From Bacteroidaceae bacterium (GTDB lineage Bacteria; Bacteroidota; Bacteroidia; Bacteroidales; Bacteroidaceae), in NCBI GenBank assembly GCA_017520935.1, contig JAFXEF010000013.1, positions 62,001 through 126,000 on the forward strand: DNA of 64,000 nt, in the 5' to 3' direction. Each line of letters opens with the position of its first letter. Position 1 is the first letter of the stretch. The notes beneath the pieces are model-generated. The model ran no database searches, had not been told where the DNA came from, and saw nothing but the letters and a program-made list of their open reading frames with translations. Made by a program: the position numbers and the translations under genes. Shown here in pieces: positions 58,856 to 64,000 of the stretch.

Positions 58856-61800
58856 ATGAAAAAGTACATCATACTAATTATACTATGCGGTGCTATCACG
58901 GCACAGGCACAAGACATCGGTACTGCCTACAGCCACTACACCCGCTCCGACATCCCCGAGCTACAGCTGCAACAGGCACGCCTACTCTACAATGAACACT
59001 GCTACGATATTGCAGAGACGCTACTGCGCGAAGTACTGGCAACGTCGCCCACAGCCACACAAGAACGCGAGGCGGCTGCCCTGCTCACTCTCATCGCCTA
59101 CCACCGCAATGCCGCTACAGCAAGTGAAGCCATAGAGCAATACCTGCACCGCTATCCCGATGCTCCGGAGCCCAACCGCATGAAAGCATTGGCTCTACTG
59201 AGCCACTATGCCCAAGGCAACTACACGGCCGTGATACGCGGTATGAAAGACGTTGACCCCGACATGCTAAACGATACCGAACGCGATGATCTCATATTGG
59301 CCTACGCCCTTGCAATGATACAGGAAAAGCACTACGAAGAGGCCGCCGCACAGCTCGACATACTCGATGTCATCAGCGACAACTATACCGACGAAATCAC
59401 CTTCTACTCAGCCTACACCGACTATGCCACCCACCGCTACGAAGAGGCAGCCGAGGGATTTTCCCGCATGAAAAAGTCGCCCGTCTATAGTCGCCAGGCA
59501 CGCTACTACACTGCAGCCACTGCCCTTGAGATAAAAGACTACACTTTGGCCGAGGCCGAAGCCACCGCCTTCCTCGAAGAGATGCCCGATGATAAACTCG
59601 CACTCGAAATGAAGCGAATACAGGGTGAGGCTCTCTATGCACAGCAACGCTACCTTACCGCAGCAATCGTGCTCGAAGAGTACCTTGCTATAGCCGACAG
59701 TCCCAACCGCGAAGCGCTATATCAGCTGGGTATGGCACACTTCAACTCAGGCGAGCATCTACGTGCCCCAGAGGTGTTGGCAATGGTGACCGATGGCGAC
59801 GATACCATAGCACAGAGCGCACAACTGCACGCAGGTCTCTCGTTCCTCAACCTGGGTGACAAGAACAAGGCACGCCTCTGCTTTGAGCAGGCAGCAGCCC
59901 TCACCGCCGAACCGAAACTGCGCGAGCGAGCCATGTACAACTACACAGTATGCGTACACGAAACAGCCTATACTGGCTTCGGAGAGTCAGTGAATGTACT
60001 CGAGCGCTTTCTCAACGAGTTCCCCACATCAATATATGCCGACCGCGTAAACAGCTACCTCGTGGAGACCTACATGAACACCAAAAACTACGATGCCGCA
60101 CTAACATCAATAGCCAAGATACAGCGTCCCAGCAACGTGGTGCTCGAAGCCAAGCAGAAGCTCCTCTACAAAGCTGGCACAGAAGCCTTCGCTAATGGCA
60201 ATATAGACAAAGCCATAATCAAACTCAACGAATCACTCAAAGTGGGCAGCTACGACAAGCAGACCAATGCAGATGCCCTCTTTTGGCGCGGTGAGGCCTA
60301 TTACCGAGATGGCAACTACCGCCAAGCTGCCCGCGACTATACCCAATACCTGAACCTCACAGGAGAACGTCGTGGACGCACCTACGCCCTAGCACTCTAC
60401 GGATTGGGCTACACACAGTTCATCCAAAAGAACTATCAGGATGCCTTCAAACTGTTTACCCAACTACAACAATCCCATGCCACCTTATCGGGAGATATCG
60501 ACAAGACTACCCTGGCCGATGCCCAGATGCGTATAGGTGACTGCTACTACCAGTCGCGCCAATACAGCGCTGCCGAAGAGGCCTATCAGAAGGCGGTGAC
60601 CATAGAGTCCTCGGTAGCCGACTATGCCGTATATCAGAAGGCATTTGCCCAAGGTATCACCGGACGCTATACTGACAAGATAGGGACTCTCACCTACCTT
60701 ATCGAAAATTATCCGCAGTCTGACTACCTTGACGATGCCCTTTACGAGAAGGGAAGGGCCTACATACAACTCGACAAGGGCAACCAAGCCATCCATATAT
60801 TCGAGCAGCTTATCACCCAATTTCCCCAAAGCCAATATGCACCCAGAGCAGGTAACGAAATAGCACTCATTTACTATCAGAACGACCAAATCAACTCAGC
60901 CATCAAAGCCTACAAGGCGGTCATTCTCAACTACCCAGGAAGCGAGCAGGCCAACGTAGCCATGCGCGACCTCAAGAACCTGTACGTGGAGGAAAATATG
61001 GTAGACAACTACATCGACTTCGCCTCACAGGCACAGAGCATGGTAAAAGTCGACGTGAGCGAACATGACTCACTCGCCTACAAGGCAGCCGAATTGGCCT
61101 ATACACGTGGTGACAGCAAAGCGGCCATCGAGGGATTCAGCAAGTATATCACCCAATTCGACAACGGAGCCTACATCATCGATGCACAATACTACCTCGG
61201 TTGCACATATTACAAGCAGAACAACTACGACCAAGCACGCATATACCTGCAGCGTGTAGCCGAGCAACGCAACAGCAAATATTGCGAGGAGGCTACACGC
61301 ATGGTGGCCGACCTCGCCTACAACCATAAAGACTACAGCTTGGCCATGAAGTCGTATGGCGACCTCATTGGAATCACCAACAATCCACAAAACAAGCTGC
61401 ACGCACAGATACACCGCCTGCGTGCAGCACAAGCCTTGAACAACCAAGGCGTTATTATAGAGGAGACCACTGCCGCGCTCGCCAACGCCAAGCTGGCTCC
61501 TGAGACCGCTATCGAACTACGTTACTACCGCGCCAAAGCCTACCTCGCCAAGAAAAAAAACGAAGCAGCTGTGGAAGACCTCATCAAGCTCGCAAACGAC
61601 ACACGTAACGTATATGGTGCCGAGGCCAAGTACCTGTTGGCACAGTTCTACTATGATATCCACCGTTACGACAAAGCCGAGCAGGAAGTACTCGACTACA
61701 TCAACGTGAGCACCCCACACAGCTATTGGTTGGCACGTAGTTTCATACTCCTATCCGATGTGTACGTGAAGAAGGAGATGCCCATCGAAGCCAAGCAATA

Positions 61801-61891
61801 CCTCCTGTCGCTTAAGCAAAGCTACAAAGCCAATGATGACATCGCCAATATGATAGAGAGCCGTCTACAAACTCTCGCACCTGCTCAATAA
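58856..61891 (+). CDS. Large exported TPR-repeat protein
   Basis: 1011 aa with a signal peptide ending AQAQ (about 19). Nearly the whole protein is TPR or TPR-like helical pairs, for example LFWRGEAYYRDGNYRQAARDYTQYLNL, MRIGDCYYQSRQYSAAEEAYQKAV, YLDDALYEKGRAYIQLDKGNQAIHIFEQLI and YYLGCTYYKQNNYDQARIYLQRVAEQ. No lipobox and no membrane helix, so it should be periplasmic. It is 36 bp upstream of an outer-membrane barrel gene and probably works with it, for example as an assembly platform or a chaperone. Not a named protein to me. Confidence 0.88.
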   Translation: MKKYIILIILCGAITAQAQDIGTAYSHYTRSDIPELQLQQARLLYNEHCYDIAETLLREVLATSPTATQEREAAALLTLIAYHRNAATASEAIEQYLHRYPDAPEPNRMKALALLSHYAQGNYTAVIRGMKDVDPDMLNDTERDDLILAYALAMIQEKHYEEAAAQLDILDVISDNYTDEITFYSAYTDYATHRYEEAAEGFSRMKKSPVYSRQARYYTAATALEIKDYTLAEAEATAFLEEMPDDKLALEMKRIQGEALYAQQRYLTAAIVLEEYLAIADSPNREALYQLGMAHFNSGEHLRAPEVLAMVTDGDDTIAQSAQLHAGLSFLNLGDKNKARLCFEQAAALTAEPKLRERAMYNYTVCVHETAYTGFGESVNVLERFLNEFPTSIYADRVNSYLVETYMNTKNYDAALTSIAKIQRPSNVVLEAKQKLLYKAGTEAFANGNIDKAIIKLNESLKVGSYDKQTNADALFWRGEAYYRDGNYRQAARDYTQYLNLTGERRGRTYALALYGLGYTQFIQKNYQDAFKLFTQLQQSHATLSGDIDKTTLADAQMRIGDCYYQSRQYSAAEEAYQKAVTIESSVADYAVYQKAFAQGITGRYTDKIGTLTYLIENYPQSDYLDDALYEKGRAYIQLDKGNQAIHIFEQLITQFPQSQYAPRAGNEIALIYYQNDQINSAIKAYKAVILNYPGSEQANVAMRDLKNLYVEENMVDNYIDFASQAQSMVKVDVSEHDSLAYKAAELAYTRGDSKAAIEGFSKYITQFDNGAYIIDAQYYLGCTYYKQNNYDQARIYLQRVAEQRNSKYCEEATRMVADLAYNHKDYSLAMKSYGDLIGITNNPQNKLHAQIHRLRAAQALNNQGVIIEETTAALANAKLAPETAIELRYYRAKAYLAKKKNEAAVEDLIKLANDTRNVYGAEAKYLLAQFYYDIHRYDKAEQEVLDYINVSTPHSYWLARSFILLSDVYVKKEMPIEAKQYLLSLKQSYKANDDIANMIESRLQTLAPAQ

Positions 61892-61927
61892 CCCCTCATA
61901 TAAGAAACACCAAAAGCAAGAGACGCA

Positions 61928-63556
61928 ATGAAAAAACATATCACCCTACTCTCTACCGTGCTGCTCATAGCTATGGGAACAGCTGCACAGACAAACACCA
62001 ACGACTCAATCAACCGGATGGTACTCGTAGAGAGCACCTACAACCCCATTATTGCAGGAGCCGTGAAGCGCAACTTCATCCCCGAAGAGATGGAACCATC
62101 AATGAAGAAGGAGACCATCGTATATGCCGATGAAAGTATGCCCATCAACCGCTTCACACGTACACCGCGCATGGCTGAGAGCAGCACGATAGCACACAAC
62201 ACCAACTACCCTGGCTACCTGCATCTCGGATTCGGGAACTACAGTAACCTTGACGGACTGGCTACCTACAGTTTGCGTCTCAAAGAACGCCATGCCCTCA
62301 CATTAGGAGCCCACGTCAATGGTTGGAATGGTAACATCAGCACTGGCGACAATAGCAAATGGCACTCGAACCTTCACGATATGGGATTCAAGGCCGACTA
62401 CCGCCTGCTCATGGGTAGAACCGAGCTCACCGCTGGAGTTAATGGTGCATATTACAGCTACAACTACCTGAAAGATCCCCTTTCCATCGATGTTTTTGAT
62501 TGGCAGCAGGGCATGCGCCTCGAAGCCAACATAGGTATCAAAGGCAGCATCAAGGAGCACTACCGCTACCATGCAGCTGCTGAGTACAACCATTTTGGAC
62601 GTAATGCCTACTTTGACAATGAACAGCAACATAGCCAAGGGCACCTCCATACCGAAGCCTCCCTCGGTATCGATTTTTATGAATACGGTATCGCCTCCTT
62701 GCTCATACATAGTGATTTGCTCTTACACCAAGGTATCGACTATCACAACTATCTCTCATTGGGTATTACTCCTACATGGGAGTACAGCCATGAAGACCTT
62801 CATTTTACAGCCGGAGCCAATCTTGACTTCCAGGGAAAAAGCCACGGCCCACTCATACAGATGTCGCCCGCTTGCAAAGTAAGCTACATACCATCAAAAC
62901 TCTTCTCGGCCGACCTCATCCTTGACGGAGGCCGTCAGATACATAGTTTCGGCTCCTCCTACGCCCTCTCTCCCTATTGGGCCAGCCGCCATCAGCTCAC
63001 CAACAGCTACACCTTCCTCAATGCCTGTCTACAGGGCAATCTTCGCATTATGGAAGGCCTGCATCTACACCTCGGCGGAGGCTATCGCATCACCAATAAT
63101 GCCCTCTTCGAAAACACACTTGACACCTTGAACATAGTATACACCGGCCTAACAACACACGATGCACAAGTAGCTTACGGCAATGCCCGCATAAACTACA
63201 CCTATAAAGATCGGGTCAGCGCCACCGCTGAAGGCACCTACAACCATTGGATGGTAAGTGGCAACCGTAGTATACTGACTCGTACGCCCCAATTCGATGC
63301 CAACTTTGGCACTCGTGTTCGCATCATTAACGGTCTATACATCCACACTGATTGCCACTTCGTAATGTTCAATGCTGTAAATGGTGAGCGTGAACGCGCC
63401 ATCATAGACTGGAGCCTCGGTGCCCACTATGCCATGAACGACAAACTTTCGTTCTTCCTTGACGGACACAACCTGCTCAACCGCCACTACCAACGCTATG
63501 CAGGCTACCCCGTTCAAGGAATCAATGCCATGTTAGGTGCAGCTTTCAAGTTCTAA
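61928..63556 (+). CDS. Outer-membrane beta-barrel protein (TonB-receptor-like barrel without plug)
   Basis: 542 aa with a signal peptide ending GTAAQ (about 21). After a linker (about 25-85, with ESTYNPIIAGAVKRNFIPEE) come amphipathic strands to the end: NYPGYLHLGFGNYSNLDGLATYSLRL, LTAGVNGAYYSY, VSATAEGTYNHWM, and DKLSFFLDGHNLLNRHYQRYAGYPVQGINAMLGAAFKF, whose end is like the last strands of TonB-dependent receptors. No plug domain or TonB box is visible. Partner of the TPR protein encoded just upstream; function unknown. Confidence 0.82.
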   Translation: MKKHITLLSTVLLIAMGTAAQTNTNDSINRMVLVESTYNPIIAGAVKRNFIPEEMEPSMKKETIVYADESMPINRFTRTPRMAESSTIAHNTNYPGYLHLGFGNYSNLDGLATYSLRLKERHALTLGAHVNGWNGNISTGDNSKWHSNLHDMGFKADYRLLMGRTELTAGVNGAYYSYNYLKDPLSIDVFDWQQGMRLEANIGIKGSIKEHYRYHAAAEYNHFGRNAYFDNEQQHSQGHLHTEASLGIDFYEYGIASLLIHSDLLLHQGIDYHNYLSLGITPTWEYSHEDLHFTAGANLDFQGKSHGPLIQMSPACKVSYIPSKLFSADLILDGGRQIHSFGSSYALSPYWASRHQLTNSYTFLNACLQGNLRIMEGLHLHLGGGYRITNNALFENTLDTLNIVYTGLTTHDAQVAYGNARINYTYKDRVSATAEGTYNHWMVSGNRSILTRTPQFDANFGTRVRIINGLYIHTDCHFVMFNAVNGERERAIIDWSLGAHYAMNDKLSFFLDGHNLLNRHYQRYAGYPVQGINAMLGAAFKF

Positions 63557-63580
63557 ACATCTATACTCTTGTGTTTGAGA

Positions 63581-63609
63581 AGGAATCTATCATGTAGATT
63601 CCTCTATTT
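63581..63609 (+). terminator. Terminator of the TPR/barrel operon
   Basis: AGGAATCTA pairs with TAGATTCCT around a 5-nt loop, followed by CTATTT. Begins 25 bp after the stop. Confidence 0.7.
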
Positions 63610-63844
63610 GATATGCTTTAAGATATATATGTAGAATTTGTCCAGGACGTAGGGAATTCTATCATAATACTATTGTGGGACTCACCAAAGAAGATGTTAC
63701 AGAAGTATGACCGGCAATAGGAATTGCTAACTCGGATTGCCACTTTTGCGGAGAGGATTCAACATGAAACATGTTATTAAACATTTTTAGCCCCTTTTGC
63801 CCTATAAATTCAAAATTGAGTTTTTGATAAAACAAAAATCAGTG

Positions 63845-63852
63845 TAAATTTG
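63845..63852 (+). promoter_or_regulatory. Putative pckA -7 box
   Basis: TAAATTTG, with TTTG at 63823-63826 giving a spacing of 18 bp, slightly short. Leader of about 85 nt to the ATG. Confidence 0.6.
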
Positions 63853-63942
63853 TATGCGGTTTGGAAGGGATGTTTCCCTACAGACACATAAACATGTGAA
63901 ACAACAAGAGTATTTAACCATAAATTTACAAACTTAATTAAA

Positions 63943-64000
63943 ATGGCAAACATTGATTTGAGCAAGTACGGAATCACCGGTGCAGTAGAGGTTTTGCACA
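63943..64000 (+). CDS. pckA: Phosphoenolpyruvate carboxykinase (ATP), first 19 codons only
   Basis: The visible residues MANIDLSKYGITGAVEVLH match the N-terminus I recall for Bacteroidales ATP-dependent PEP carboxykinase (MANLDLSKYGITG...). The gene runs off the window end. In these bacteria it mainly carboxylates PEP to oxaloacetate, feeding malate dehydrogenase and succinate formation. The call rests on a short stretch. Confidence 0.7.
   Translation, partial: MANIDLSKYGITGAVEVLH

Larger units (their letters stand above)
63557..63942. other. 386-bp intergenic region before pckA
   Basis: Contains a terminator-like hairpin (63581-63609), a 15-bp palindrome AACATG-AAA-CATGTT (63761-63775) and the pckA promoter. 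I see no gene or known riboswitch in it. Confidence 0.7.

Overview
The window looks like chromosomal DNA of a gut-type Bacteroidales bacterium, most likely Bacteroidaceae. The evidence is two SusC/SusD pairs, a hybrid two-component regulator, many lipoproteins with acidic residues after the lipobox cysteine, promoters of the Bacteroides type (TTTG, about 20 bp, TAnnTTTG), near absence of Shine-Dalgarno sequences, and Bacteroidetes-type housekeeping genes (EnvC-like/DUF4292/TPR/dut operon, long LepB, pckA). Most genes favour C or G at third codon positions; mdh and rpsU look more like highly expressed genes. I saw no rRNA, tRNA, CRISPR array, transposase or prophage.

Region 1 (1-22990) is one outer-membrane uptake/adhesion locus, all on the plus strand. 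It holds a 5'-truncated hybrid two-component sensor/regulator, a secreted protein with three related modules, then a fasciclin lipoprotein, SusC, SusD, two more fasciclin lipoproteins, and a second SusC and SusD. No glycoside hydrolase, polysaccharide lyase, sulfatase or protease is recognisable in it. Region 2 (23096-32602) has an outer-membrane barrel, an M24 aminopeptidase and two GT4 glycosyltransferases on the minus strand, divergent from a YfhO-type membrane protein, dapB and lepB.

Region 3 (32687-43529) mixes a BlaI/BlaR1-like pair, an outer-membrane protein with a helix-hairpin-helix domain, a low-molecular-weight phosphatase, serine dehydratase, a PAP2 phosphatase, mdh, rpsU, a FAH-family hydrolase, a SUI1 factor and a tRNA methyltransferase. 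Its gaps hold unusual repeats: palindromic elements carrying promoters, an exact 70-bp tandem repeat, and a four-unit array of 21-bp palindromes. Region 4 (43617-52883) has a large GH2 enzyme, a membrane-anchored TPR protein with a C-terminal putative DNA-binding helix, a second 4 x 21-bp palindromic array, an orphan beta-class DNA methyltransferase, a rhamnose mutarotase and a PL11 rhamnogalacturonan lyase. Region 5 (52905-64000) is the dut-TPR-DUF4292-EnvC-like operon, dGTPase, a large TPR protein paired with an outer-membrane barrel, and the start of pckA.

The observations most worth following are: (i) the CAZyme-free fasciclin/SusCD locus; (ii) two arrays of unrelated sequence built alike as four 21-bp palindromic units, each between divergent genes; (iii) a promoter-carrying palindromic repeat family upstream of tyrosine phosphatase, mdh, rpsU and dGTPase genes; and (iv) a 9-nt perfect Shine-Dalgarno sequence in the rpsU leader about 107 nt from the start codon. 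All assignments come from reading the sequence; no database search was run.
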